Positions 31,956 to 40,900 of a stretch of 49,532 bases of DNA are shown here, in pieces. Within the stretch, counting starts at the first letter, position 1. Every line of letters begins with the position of its first letter. The position numbers and the translations under genes were made by a program. The notes beneath the pieces are model-generated. The model saw only the letters and a program-made list of their open reading frames with translations, was not told the DNA's origin and did not search any database. Source of the DNA: SHAN690 sp040221375 (GTDB lineage: Bacteria; Bacteroidota; Bacteroidia; Flavobacteriales_G; Salibacteraceae); the NCBI GenBank assembly GCA_040221375.1, contig JAVKEP010000093.1:1-49532 (forward strand). Reading direction: 5' to 3'.

Positions 31956-32822
31956 CTATTCTACAATGAGTCTTTTCGTAATGTGGGTCCCGCCTTCTGA
32001 TAGTTCAATCAGATAAGTACCCGCCGGTAAATCATCTAAATTCATTTTGATCTGCTTCTTCCCTTTTCCTTTGACCTTCATCTCTCGCATCGCTTCGCCC
32101 TGAAGATTTAATACTTGAAGATGAACAGAACCGCCCCCTTTATTTTCAAAAGCCACGTTGATCTCTCCGTTCGCCGGTACAGGGTAGATGGATACATGTT
32201 TTAGATCACTTTTACCATCTACCACGGCGGCGTGGTCTTCCACTACCATTTTTGTGCGAGTTACGCGTACGTCTTTTGAGCGCTCATCATTCGCAGACCG
32301 TACTTCTACTTCCACATCTACCTCAGCATCGTCATCGTTTTCCTTGGATCGGATCACCATCACGCTCGTTTTGTCGTCGTTGTCTGCCTTGAATCGATAC
32401 CGCACTTCATCCATCGACCGATCTACTTCTACGCCGATGCTTTCCATGATCGAGTCCATGTTGAGATCCTTTAGTTCTTCCGATACGCGCTTCATCTCTT
32501 CCTCGATGTCAAGGCGAACCTCGCGCATCGATTCCTTCATCGCCTCAATGTCATCTTCATTTATATCGATCTCGATCACCGATCGTTTGGCATGCGCCTT
32601 AGCGCTTTTAGATTCTTCTCTCGCTCGGAGGTAGTCTTCAGCCGCCTGGCCTTCGAGTTCCTGAATGGTCGTCTTTCCGTTTTCTGTAGTGGTAATGGTG
32701 ACGGTTGGGTACTCGCCCTCTTCAATTTCAATTTTTCGTTCGGTGATCGTTGCTTCGTTTTGGGCGTGAACGCCTAGCATAAATAGGCCATTAACAAGAA
32801 GTAGGCATAGGGCTTTTTTCAT
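31956..32822 (-). CDS. acidic secreted protein with T9SS type A sorting domain
   Basis: The 288-residue protein starts at ATG 32822 (MKKALCLLLVNGLFMLGVHA signal peptide); the longer ATG at 32843 would overlap the promoter element. Residues 30-200 are highly charged, largely helical or coiled-coil, e.g. IDINEDDIEAMKESMREVRL, and then a Glu/Asp/Val-rich stretch DAEVDVEVEVRS. The C-terminal 80 residues are a T9SS type A domain: VSIYPVPANGEINVAF, then LPAGTYLIEL. It would be exported through the outer membrane and perhaps attached to the surface. It is divergent from the histidine kinase gene, with a shared operator. Function unknown. Confidence 0.82.
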   Translation of the reverse strand: MKKALCLLLVNGLFMLGVHAQNEATITERKIEIEEGEYPTVTITTTENGKTTIQELEGQAAEDYLRAREESKSAKAHAKRSVIEIDINEDDIEAMKESMREVRLDIEEEMKRVSEELKDLNMDSIMESIGVEVDRSMDEVRYRFKADNDDKTSVMVIRSKENDDDAEVDVEVEVRSANDERSKDVRVTRTKMVVEDHAAVVDGKSDLKHVSIYPVPANGEINVAFENKGGGSVHLQVLNLQGEAMREMKVKGKGKKQIKMNLDDLPAGTYLIELSEGGTHITKRLIVE

Positions 32823-32840
32823 GGGGAGGTTGAATTTGGT

Positions 32841-32848
32841 CAAACGTA
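32841..32848 (-). promoter_or_regulatory. -7 promoter element of the acidic T9SS gene
   Basis: On the minus strand, TACGTTTG is an exact TAnnTTTG box ending 18 bases before the ATG at 32822. The -33 position has no TTTG; the GTTAA repeat array begins there (32871), so activation by a bound regulator is likely. Confidence 0.5.
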
Positions 32849-32870
32849 TTCTTCCACGCTGAATGCCGCT

Positions 32871-32918
32871 GTTAATGGGGGGTTAACCATTGTTAAGTAC
32901 TGTTAAACAAGGATTTAA
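32871..32918. promoter_or_regulatory. phased GTTAA operator between divergent promoters
   Basis: GTTAA occurs at 32871, 32882, 32892 and 32902, with TTTAA at 32914. The spacing is 11, 10, 10 and 12 bases, close to one helical turn. Such head-to-tail arrays are typical binding sites of OmpR/PhoB-type response regulators; the downstream operon encodes exactly such a regulator. A GGTTAACC palindrome is included (32881-32888). Confidence 0.6.
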
Positions 32919-32933
32919 CGGGGTGCTCGACGC

Positions 32934-32941
32934 TACATTTG
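32934..32941 (+). promoter_or_regulatory. -7 promoter element of the histidine kinase gene
   Basis: TACATTTG is an exact TAnnTTTG box nine bases before the ATG at 32951. The -33 region is not TTTG; the last half-site of the GTTAA array ends 15 bases upstream of the box. Confidence 0.5.
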
Positions 32942-32950
32942 CTTCGCTTC

Positions 32951-34594
32951 ATGAAACAGGATCAGCTCAGGAATATCGTTGTGGTCATCGCCTTGGCACT
33001 GTCAGGATTGATCGGCATACAGATCTACTGGATTGGCAATGCCATTGAGCTTGAAAAGGATCGGATCACCCGAGGTGCTTCCGCCGCGTTGAGTGAGGTA
33101 GTTGAGATGCTCGAGCGCCATGAAATGCTCACCAAGATTAGATCGCACCAAGAAGCGCAATACCTCTTTGTAGAGGGTGAAGACGGGCCGGCGTTTCCAC
33201 CGGATGATTCGCTCGTTGAATACGTAGTTAGGAAGAACATCGAGCGAAAAGAGGATCTGCTGGAAATGCATACGGAAGAAGAGCACGGAGACCAACGGTC
33301 AGAAAAAACCGTCACCTATTCGCTAGAAGATCTGCCGTTCAATACAGATTTTGAAGACGAATTGAGGTTGCAAATGATAACGGCGGATTCGATCAATCTG
33401 AAATTAGAGCATGCTTCGGATGAGGTAAACCGCGACTTAGGCCAGCTCCGCGAACGGTTGAAAACCAAGAAAGCCTTTTTAGGTGACATCGTGAAGAGCC
33501 TGATTGAGGTCAACATCAATCAACCGATTAATGAGCGCATCGACCCGGATGTGGTGGATTCCCTCCTCCGATTATCCTTGCAGAAAAGGGGCTTAACCCT
33601 CTACTATGAAATGGGCGTGTTTGATCAAGAAGGAGAAATGGTGTTCGGTTCGGATGAACATGAAGAATCACTCCGAGCCTCGGTCTCCAATGCGAGGCTT
33701 TTTCCGAATGACGTCATTCAGGTGCCCTTTTTTCTCCGCTTGTACTTCCCCAACGAGAGCGGTTACATATTCAATAATCTGTGGGGCCTGCTCTTGGTTT
33801 CATTGGTCTTGCTACTGGCTTTGATCTGGACATCCTTTTATTCGGTCAAAACCATCTTTCTACAAAAACAGAGCAGCGAGATCAAAAACGATTTCATCAA
33901 TAACATGACCCACGAACTCAAAACGCCAATTTCAACGATCAGCTTAGCTTGTGAAGCATTGGCAGACCCGGAATTGGGACGAGTTCAAAAAGTCATGGAC
34001 CGATACCTCAACATCATCAATACTGAAAATAAACGGTTGGGGCTCTTGGTTGAAGAGGTATTGCAAAGCGCTGTCCTCGACAAAGGCGACTTCACATTGA
34101 AACGGGAAGAGCTTGATGTACACAGCTTGCTCCACGACGTTGTAGACAAGTACCAAATCCAACTCAAAGAAAGAAATGGAGAAGTGAGCTTAGACCTTTC
34201 AGCCGATCAAAGTTGGGTGTATGCAGACCCCAACCATTTGACCAATGTAGTTTATAATCTCTTGGACAACGCTGCCAAGTATTCTAAGAACCGGCCGGTG
34301 ATTAAAATTGCGAGTAAACTCGAACAAGGCAACATCATCATTTCTGTTCAAGATGAGGGCATCGGAATTTCCTCTGAGAACTTGAAGAAAATCTTTGACC
34401 GCTTATACCGCGTTCCTACAGGAAACGTTCACAACGTCAAGGGCTTTGGTTTGGGGTTGAGTTACGTAAAGATCATTACCGAACGACACGGGGGACGAGT
34501 CTCGGTTGAAAGTCAATTGAATGTTGGCAGCACTTTTTATATTGAATTACCACTAAAGAATATGCACTATGGAGAAGGAGACCAAAACGGCTGA
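32951..34594 (+). CDS. sensor histidine kinase (two-component system)
   Basis: The 547-residue protein starts at ATG 32951; a TTG four codons earlier lies inside the promoter box. It has TM1 (about 8-28, VVVIALALSGLIGIQIYW), a periplasmic sensor region of about 245 residues with helical character, and TM2 (about 275-300, WGLLLVSLVLLLALIW). The HisKA domain has phospho-acceptor His321 in NNMTHELKTPISTI, and the HATPase domain has NVVYNLLDNAAKYSKN (N box), DEGIGIS (G1) and GFGLGLSYVK (G2). The sensor domain is not recognised. It overlaps the response regulator gene by 26 bases. It probably acts with it to control the divergent gene at 31956 and itself. Confidence 0.94.
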   Translation: MKQDQLRNIVVVIALALSGLIGIQIYWIGNAIELEKDRITRGASAALSEVVEMLERHEMLTKIRSHQEAQYLFVEGEDGPAFPPDDSLVEYVVRKNIERKEDLLEMHTEEEHGDQRSEKTVTYSLEDLPFNTDFEDELRLQMITADSINLKLEHASDEVNRDLGQLRERLKTKKAFLGDIVKSLIEVNINQPINERIDPDVVDSLLRLSLQKRGLTLYYEMGVFDQEGEMVFGSDEHEESLRASVSNARLFPNDVIQVPFFLRLYFPNESGYIFNNLWGLLLVSLVLLLALIWTSFYSVKTIFLQKQSSEIKNDFINNMTHELKTPISTISLACEALADPELGRVQKVMDRYLNIINTENKRLGLLVEEVLQSAVLDKGDFTLKREELDVHSLLHDVVDKYQIQLKERNGEVSLDLSADQSWVYADPNHLTNVVYNLLDNAAKYSKNRPVIKIASKLEQGNIIISVQDEGIGISSENLKKIFDRLYRVPTGNVHNVKGFGLGLSYVKIITERHGGRVSVESQLNVGSTFYIELPLKNMHYGEGDQNG

Positions 34595-35279
34595 TAAAAT
34601 CCAAATTCTCGTCGCGGAGGACGACCCAAACTTGGGGATCATCCTCACGGAATACTTGGAAGCCAAGGGATATGAACCTCAATTGGCGCGAAATGGTGTG
34701 GAAGGTTGGAAACTTTTCGCCAATGGAAACTTTGATTGCTGCATTTTAGACGTAATGATGCCTGAAAAAGATGGCTTTACGTTGGGAAAGGAAATCCGAA
34801 ATGCCGATGAAAGCGTCCCGATCGTCTATCTGACGGCCAAATCCATGAAGGATGACACCATCGAAGGGTTCAAGAGTGGTGGCGATGATTACATCACGAA
34901 GCCGTTTTCCATGGAAGAACTATTGCTCCGTCTAAAGGCGATCCTTCGAAGGACAAAAGGGGAAGAAAAAACCCCAGAAAGAACCGTCTTTGAATTGGGA
35001 GCGTTCACGTTCGATTTTAAGAACCAGGTCCTGAAATTGGGCAGCGAAGAGCAACACCTCACTTCCAAGGAAAATGCCCTGCTCAAAATGCTCGCTCAGC
35101 ACGCCAATCAACTTTTGGATCGATCCCAAGCCTTACTCGCCATTTGGGGAGACGATAGCTATTTTAATTCACGCAGCATGGACGTCTACATCGCTAAGTT
35201 GCGCAAGTATTTGAAGGGGGATGAAGAGGTGAAAATCATCAATGAGCATGGCAAAGGTTTCCGATTGATTCTTCCTTAG
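34569..35279 (+). CDS. OmpR/PhoB-family response regulator
   Basis: The 236-residue protein has a receiver domain with the acidic pocket AEDDPN, phospho-acceptor Asp61 in CCILDVMMPEKDG, Thr in YLTAKS and Lys in YITKPFS. A winged-helix DNA-binding domain follows (from about 135; LTSKENALLKMLAQHANQ to the DVYIAKLRKYLKGD region). It is the cognate partner of the overlapping kinase gene. OmpR-type regulators bind tandem half-sites about 10-11 bp apart, which fits the GTTAA array at 32871-32918. That link is an inference from position and family. Confidence 0.95.
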   Translation: MEKETKTADKIQILVAEDDPNLGIILTEYLEAKGYEPQLARNGVEGWKLFANGNFDCCILDVMMPEKDGFTLGKEIRNADESVPIVYLTAKSMKDDTIEGFKSGGDDYITKPFSMEELLLRLKAILRRTKGEEKTPERTVFELGAFTFDFKNQVLKLGSEEQHLTSKENALLKMLAQHANQLLDRSQALLAIWGDDSYFNSRSMDVYIAKLRKYLKGDEEVKIINEHGKGFRLILP

Positions 35280-35305
35280 CTCCTTCTAGGATAAGCATAA
35301 GCTTG

Positions 35306-35336
35306 TTTGGTGGTTTGATGCGTTTGTCTACTTTAG
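35306..35336 (+). promoter_or_regulatory. Bacteroidota-type promoter of the SprB-repeat T9SS gene
   Basis: TTTG (35306-35309), exactly 19 bases, then TACTTTAG (35329-35336; one mismatch to TAnnTTTG), 19 bases before the ATG. It indicates transcription separate from the two-component genes. Confidence 0.5.
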
Positions 35337-35355
35337 AAACGATAAAACCCCAACC

Positions 35356-37320
35356 ATGAAAAAACTTTTAACCTTGACGGGAGTATTGATGGCCGGTCTG
35401 TCCTATGGCCAGTGCACGCTCTCCGGACTAAATTCATTTTATTGCGCGTCTGATTCGGGAAGTCAGCTCACGGCCACCTGCGGCGGCAGCTCAGGTACCG
35501 TCATTGGCCCTGGAGTCGATAACAGCGGTTTTTTTGACCCTTCTGGTCTGCAAGACAGCATTCCCATTCTTGTTTTGGCTAACTCAACTACCTATACGGT
35601 AGACCAAACCCTGCTTTTTAACCCAGACACCACCGGCGGAGGAACGTCTGTAAGTTTGGGTGATGACCAAGTAAGCGGGCAACTCGCGATTGGTTTTTCC
35701 TTTCGATTTTTCGATAACCAATACACAACGTTTCAGATCTCCTCCAATGGATTCATCACGTTTGGAAGCAACAATGACAATGGTTGTTGCTCCGGTGATT
35801 TCATTCCCTCGACTGGCACCCCAAATAACTTCATTGCACCACTGTGGAACGATCTCTATCCTCCTGGTGGAGGTACGATCAAGTACAAGACCATTGGCAC
35901 GGCTCCTGAGAGAAAGTGCATCGTGGAGTTTGCAGGGATTCCGCAATGCTGCGGTTCGAGTTTCCCGCGGTACACGCAAATTCATTTGCATGAAGGGTGC
36001 GGTAGAATCGAAATACACACCCAGTCACAACCTTATTCCTCGGGCTCTTCCACCCAGGGAATCGAAAACAGCACGGGAACCTTAGGTTATCCTACGCCAG
36101 GACGTAACGCACAAGGGTGGTCCACAACGGATGATGCGGTGGCCTACCAACCAACGTGCGGCGATACGTTTTGGACTTATGTGAGTGATGGTCCAATGTT
36201 GATGATGTCATCCGATTCCAACGATTGTTTTTTAGACTCCAATGCCACTGTAACGGTCACAGCGAGTGGAGCTTCGCCGTTTGCCTATGCGTGGTCTAAT
36301 GGCGCCGCGACCGCAACGATTTCAGGAGTCCCTCAGGGAACATATACGGTTACCGTGACGGATGACGACGGCTGCTATCGCTCCGATGACATCGACGTCT
36401 ATTCACCCCCATTTTTATCGCTCAATACGAATGTCGTCAATGCCAATTGTGAGAGCGATGCAAATGGAGCGGTCATGGCCAATCCCAATGGTGGTGTCTC
36501 GCCTTATTCCTATGCTTGGAGCAATGGTGGCTCAGCGGATTCGATTGGCAGTTTGACTCAAGGAACTTACACCGTGACCGTCTCCGATGCCAATGGATGT
36601 GAAAGTGTGACTAGTGCGACCGTTGGCTTTGACCATGAAGATCCCGAAGTAGATTTAGGACCGGACAAAACCATCTGCCCAGGTAAAATTGCATTGCTTA
36701 CTACTACCCCGGGTTATGCTGGCTATGCATGGTCAACAGGAGATACCGTGCCCAACATTGTCATCCAGCAAGCGGGAACATATACCGTCACCGTGACTAC
36801 CTCACAAGGATGCACAGGGTCTGACGAAATACTCGTTGTAGAGGCCGTGCCTGAGCAGGTAGATCTAGGACCCGATAAAGAAGGATTTGGTCCGATCATG
36901 GTGGATGCAGGAAGCCAATTCAACCAGTTTTTATGGAGTACTGGCGCCAATACCCAGATCATCAGTGTCGGACAAAATGGAACCTATGCTGTAACGGTAG
37001 CAGACAGCAATGGATGCAGTTCATCAGACGATATAAAAGTTAAAATATGGCCGACCTCAGTCGACGAGCTTGGTGAGGATGAGTTCGCCGTGTTTCCAAA
37101 TCCTGCCTCTAGCAGCATAACCCTCATGAGTGGAAGCGCCCAAGGTGCGGTACAGATTCGTCTTATTGACATGAAGGGCCAAATGGTGTTGGAGCTGAAC
37201 ACCGAGCTGGGAGCAGGCGAACAGTACAACGTTGATGTTTCGAATTTCCCGCGAGGATCCTATGCCTTAGAAATACGCAGCGATGCTGTCCTTCGTCAAA
37301 GTACTGTTGTATTGCAATAG
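35356..37320 (+). CDS. secreted SprB-repeat surface protein with T9SS type A sorting domain
   Basis: The 654-residue protein has a signal peptide (ending GLSYGQ) and a Cys-rich N-terminal segment. A beta-sandwich follows around residues 95-270 (FSFRFFDNQYTTFQISSNG, then FIAPLWNDLYPPGGG), similar to nidogen-like or lectin-like outer domains. Two SprB-type repeats come next (SPFAYAWSNGAATATISGV; SPYSYAWSNGGSADSIGSL), then two related shorter repeats with W-S-T-G cores. The C-terminal T9SS domain has FAVFPNPASSSITL and FPRGSYALEI. It is exported to the cell surface by T9SS. Many Cys and Gly-rich turns suggest a rigid adhesin-like form. Specific function unknown. Confidence 0.88.
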   Translation: MKKLLTLTGVLMAGLSYGQCTLSGLNSFYCASDSGSQLTATCGGSSGTVIGPGVDNSGFFDPSGLQDSIPILVLANSTTYTVDQTLLFNPDTTGGGTSVSLGDDQVSGQLAIGFSFRFFDNQYTTFQISSNGFITFGSNNDNGCCSGDFIPSTGTPNNFIAPLWNDLYPPGGGTIKYKTIGTAPERKCIVEFAGIPQCCGSSFPRYTQIHLHEGCGRIEIHTQSQPYSSGSSTQGIENSTGTLGYPTPGRNAQGWSTTDDAVAYQPTCGDTFWTYVSDGPMLMMSSDSNDCFLDSNATVTVTASGASPFAYAWSNGAATATISGVPQGTYTVTVTDDDGCYRSDDIDVYSPPFLSLNTNVVNANCESDANGAVMANPNGGVSPYSYAWSNGGSADSIGSLTQGTYTVTVSDANGCESVTSATVGFDHEDPEVDLGPDKTICPGKIALLTTTPGYAGYAWSTGDTVPNIVIQQAGTYTVTVTTSQGCTGSDEILVVEAVPEQVDLGPDKEGFGPIMVDAGSQFNQFLWSTGANTQIISVGQNGTYAVTVADSNGCSSSDDIKVKIWPTSVDELGEDEFAVFPNPASSSITLMSGSAQGAVQIRLIDMKGQMVLELNTELGAGEQYNVDVSNFPRGSYALEIRSDAVLRQSTVVLQ

Positions 37321-37342
37321 GGAAGCCTATCTCATAGAAAAA

Positions 37343-37370
37343 GGCGACCGGAACTCCGGCCGCCTTTTTT
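37343..37370 (+). terminator. terminator after the SprB-repeat gene
   Basis: The hairpin GGCGACCGG-AACT-CCGGCCGCC (one A/C mismatch in the stem) is followed by TTTTTT. It lies 22 bases after the stop at 37320 and 24 bases before the nbaC start. Confidence 0.88.
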
Positions 37371-37394
37371 ACATTTAACAACAAATTCGTCACC

Positions 37395-37922
37395 ATGAGT
37401 ATCAAAAAGCCATTCAACCTTCACCAGTGGATCGAAGAAAACCGGGACTTGCTCAAACCCCCCGTCGGGAATAAGAATTTATACCCTGCCGGTGAGGATT
37501 ACATCGTCATGATTGTCGGCGGGCCGAATGCGCGTAAGGACTACCACTACAACGAAACGGAAGAATTATTCTACCAAATCGAAGGAAACATCACGGTTAG
37601 AATCCAGGAAGATGGCAAACCCGTTGACGTGAACTTAGGTCCAGGAGACATGTTTCTCCTCCCTCCCAAGGTTCCCCATAGTCCGGGTCGTTCGGCGGGT
37701 TCTATTGGCCTTGTCATTGAGCGTGTGAGGGAGGCGAAGCACACTGATGGACTGATGTGGTTCTGCGACAGCTGCAATCACAAGTTGCATGAAACCTATT
37801 TCCCGCTCACCAACATCGAAAAAGATTTCCTTCCAAGGTTCAAGGAATTTTACCAAAGCGAAGAACACAGAACGTGTAATGAGTGCGGTCACGTAATGGA
37901 AACCGACCCTCGCTTTACCTGA
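37395..37922 (+). CDS. nbaC: 3-hydroxyanthranilate 3,4-dioxygenase
   Basis: This enzyme opens the ring of 3-hydroxyanthranilate in the kynurenine (tryptophan) pathway. At 175 residues it is the usual bacterial length. The cupin motif has the metal ligands in KDYHYNETEELFYQIEGNI (His, Glu) and LLPPKVPHSPGRS (His). The C-terminal rubredoxin-like iron site has two Cys pairs, CDSC and CNEC. Its stop overlaps the stop of the giant surface protein gene on the other strand by 8 bases. The ALDH at 30414 would act two steps on in the pathway. Confidence 0.96.
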   Translation: MSIKKPFNLHQWIEENRDLLKPPVGNKNLYPAGEDYIVMIVGGPNARKDYHYNETEELFYQIEGNITVRIQEDGKPVDVNLGPGDMFLLPPKVPHSPGRSAGSIGLVIERVREAKHTDGLMWFCDSCNHKLHETYFPLTNIEKDFLPRFKEFYQSEEHRTCNECGHVMETDPRFT

Positions 37923-40900
37923 CCAGTATTACCGTTCCCGTTTGATAACGATCTTGCTCAGGCAAGACGCGGTAGCGAATGGTGTAGGTGTAGCTCCCTA
38001 TTGGGGCGGCTTTACCGGTATTGAATTGACTACCATTCCATCCGCTTGAAAGATCCGTACTGGTGTATACCAGCTGGCCCCAACGGTCTCTGATTTTGAT
38101 GCTGTATTCCGTCAAGTTGTGGCCTCGAATTAGAAAGCGGTCATTGATTCCATCGCCATCTGGGGTAAAGGCATTCGGCACAAATAATTTACTAATCGGT
38201 GCTACAGCAATGGAATCATAGACGTCGCAACCATGGCTGTCAAGTGCAACGACATAGTACACCGTACGCTCTTTCGGATACACCTTAATGCTGTCGCAAT
38301 CTACGCACGGAATGTAGCCCTTCGATGACCATCGGATTGCCGAATTGGAACGGGCGATCAAGAGCACATTTTCAATGCCAGAGATGGTATCTTCATCAAT
38401 AGGAACGTCGAGATCAGGGACGGGATAAACGCGCACATAGACACTATCTGCCTTGGAGCAATTTTGGAGGTTGCGTCCTTCTACCCGATACCAGCCGCTC
38501 TCATTGGGTGTTATCTCTGGTTCGCGAGCATATGAGGGTGCACGGAAGAATGGCCCCGTCCATTTGTAGGTATAGGTGCCGCTGGCGTGAAGGCGTACGG
38601 TGTCACCTTGACAAATTGCGGTATCCCCTCCAACCTCAAGTGCTACATCTGAAACTTCGATTAGCACGGAGTCGTAAGCATTGCCGCATGCATTTTTTAC
38701 CGCTACCACATACATCGTGGTTACCTCAGGATACGCGGGGGTTGAATTCAAATAGGGGTTGAGCACTGTTTCTTTCGGGAACCATTCGTACTCATCTGTT
38801 CCTTGTGCGTTGAGCATTACCCGTTGTCCAGAACAGACAGAAGTATCGCCCCAAGCCGATACTTGTGGTACATAGCCATACACGAACACGGTAACCTCGT
38901 GTTCTTTTGTGCAGCCGAAGGAATCGACAATGGTGACGGTGTAGTACGTTGTTGAATCCGGAAAAACAATCGGGTTTGGGCCGTTGGTAGTGTTGAGATA
39001 GGTTCCGGGTGACCACGAATAGCTCACGCCTCCATTTGCCCATAAGGGCCCCGACAATCCTCGGCAGATACTCGTATCGGGCATGGCTTCGGTTTTATCG
39101 GGAAATGTTCTCAGCGTAACCCAAGCTGTATCCACGCCGCAACTGTCCATCACAGAAACTACGTAGGTAATTTGATTGTTGACCGTTGCGATCGGCGTCT
39201 GTATGTTGGGGTCGTCCAACCCTGATCCTGGCGACCATTGATAGGAGGTGCCGCCGGATGCCGTCAGCTGAACCTGAGACCCCGCACAAACCTTCGGGAA
39301 ATTTGGAACGATGGCTTCCGGGCCGGGGATGACCGTCAATTGAATGGAATCGGTGTCGGAATAAATGCAACTCACCGAATCTTTGATGATCAGTACTACG
39401 TCGTAAACCCCCGCAACAGCGTAGGCGTGTTTAGGCTCGTATTCCGTACTCGTGTTACCATCTCCAAAATCCCATTCGTATTCAGAGCCTCCAAAACTTT
39501 CGTTGGCGAATTGGATGGAATCGTTGACGCAAATACTCAAAGGGCCGTCCACATCCGCCTCAGCGATGAGTGTGATCAAATCGTATTTCAAAGCCGCTAA
39601 GTTGCAACTGGCACCCGTTGGCTTTGTAGTGGCGTATGCCCCCGAAGTCGTTGGAAAGGAGCTGCTCTGGCCACAACTGGCACACGCACTCTGGTAAATG
39701 ATTCCCTTTTTGTCGAATCGACTGGTTCCTCCATCCGTATGTTCTCCGCCTGACGCACCGGTCGTCCCGCCATAGAAACTGGCGAACAATAGATTCGTCG
39801 CATTGTCTTCAAAAACGATGAAATAAAAATCATGCCCATCGGTTGTTGTCTGCACCGCGTTGTTCGTAGTCGCAAGCCCAGTGGTCGTGGTGCCCGAGCT
39901 CGTTGAGGCACCAATTCCGAAGAGCGTTCCGCCCCATCCGGAAACGAAGATGTGGTTGCATTCGTTTACTAAAAATGCGGTCAGGGAGAGGTTGATATTG
40001 CTGTTGCCCGAACCCCACCGCGTAGAAAAGATGGTTGACTGAAGGTTGTTCGAAAGCTTGTGCAGAAATTGGCCGCTGTTTGAAACGGAATAGACCCAGC
40101 TCGGTCCAATTGGATAACTTCCCATCGTTTGACCTACCACGTATACAAAACCTGCCAAATCAAGCTGGACGAAAAAGCTTTGATCGTAAGCATTCGTACC
40201 TAAGTAGGTCGAAGCCAGTAACGAGGATCCGTTGTTGCTGATTTTAGCCAGCCAACCATCCGAGACACCCCCCTGGTAGGTGGTGTTGATGACGCCGGTG
40301 GTGGTCGGAAAGTTTGTGCTTTTCGTCCCCCCAGTGCAAAAGACGTTGAAGCTCGGGTCAAATTGAACTGAATACGCCGCATCTGCATTGCTTCCACCGA
40401 TGTAACTCGACCAAAGCAAGTTAGTCAGGTTAGAATTGAACTTAAAAATGACGCCGTCGGTCAACCCTCCTCCATAGGTGGTTTGGAATCCATTGACAAT
40501 CGGAAAGTCATCCGAAGACGTACTCGTCGCCACGTAACAATTGTCGTTCAGATCAACGATGATCTCCCCGCGAAACTCGTCTGAATAAGCCTTTTGCAGG
40601 GTATCGCTCATGTTGATCCCATCATTGCCCGTCCCGCCCACATAAGTGGAAGCTATCAAGTTGGTTCCATTGGCATTGAACTTGGCAATTACAATGTCCG
40701 AACCGTTCTGATATTGAATCTGGCTCGAATTGGAATTCACGCCTGTGCCTGTGATGGTCGTGCCACCGTTGAAGGTTGCATCAAACGCGCCGCTCGTCGT
40801 CGGAAAGTTTGTACTGGACGTCGTAGCTAGTACATAGAGTTGGTTGTTTCCATTGACCACCAGGCTATGCGGAATCTCATTTCCATTACCGCCCAAATAG

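Noticed and set aside
32188..32634. A Ser/Thr-rich plus-strand frame opposite the acidic T9SS gene
   Set aside because: It is the mirror of Glu/Asp codons of the real gene; it has no start context or conserved feature.
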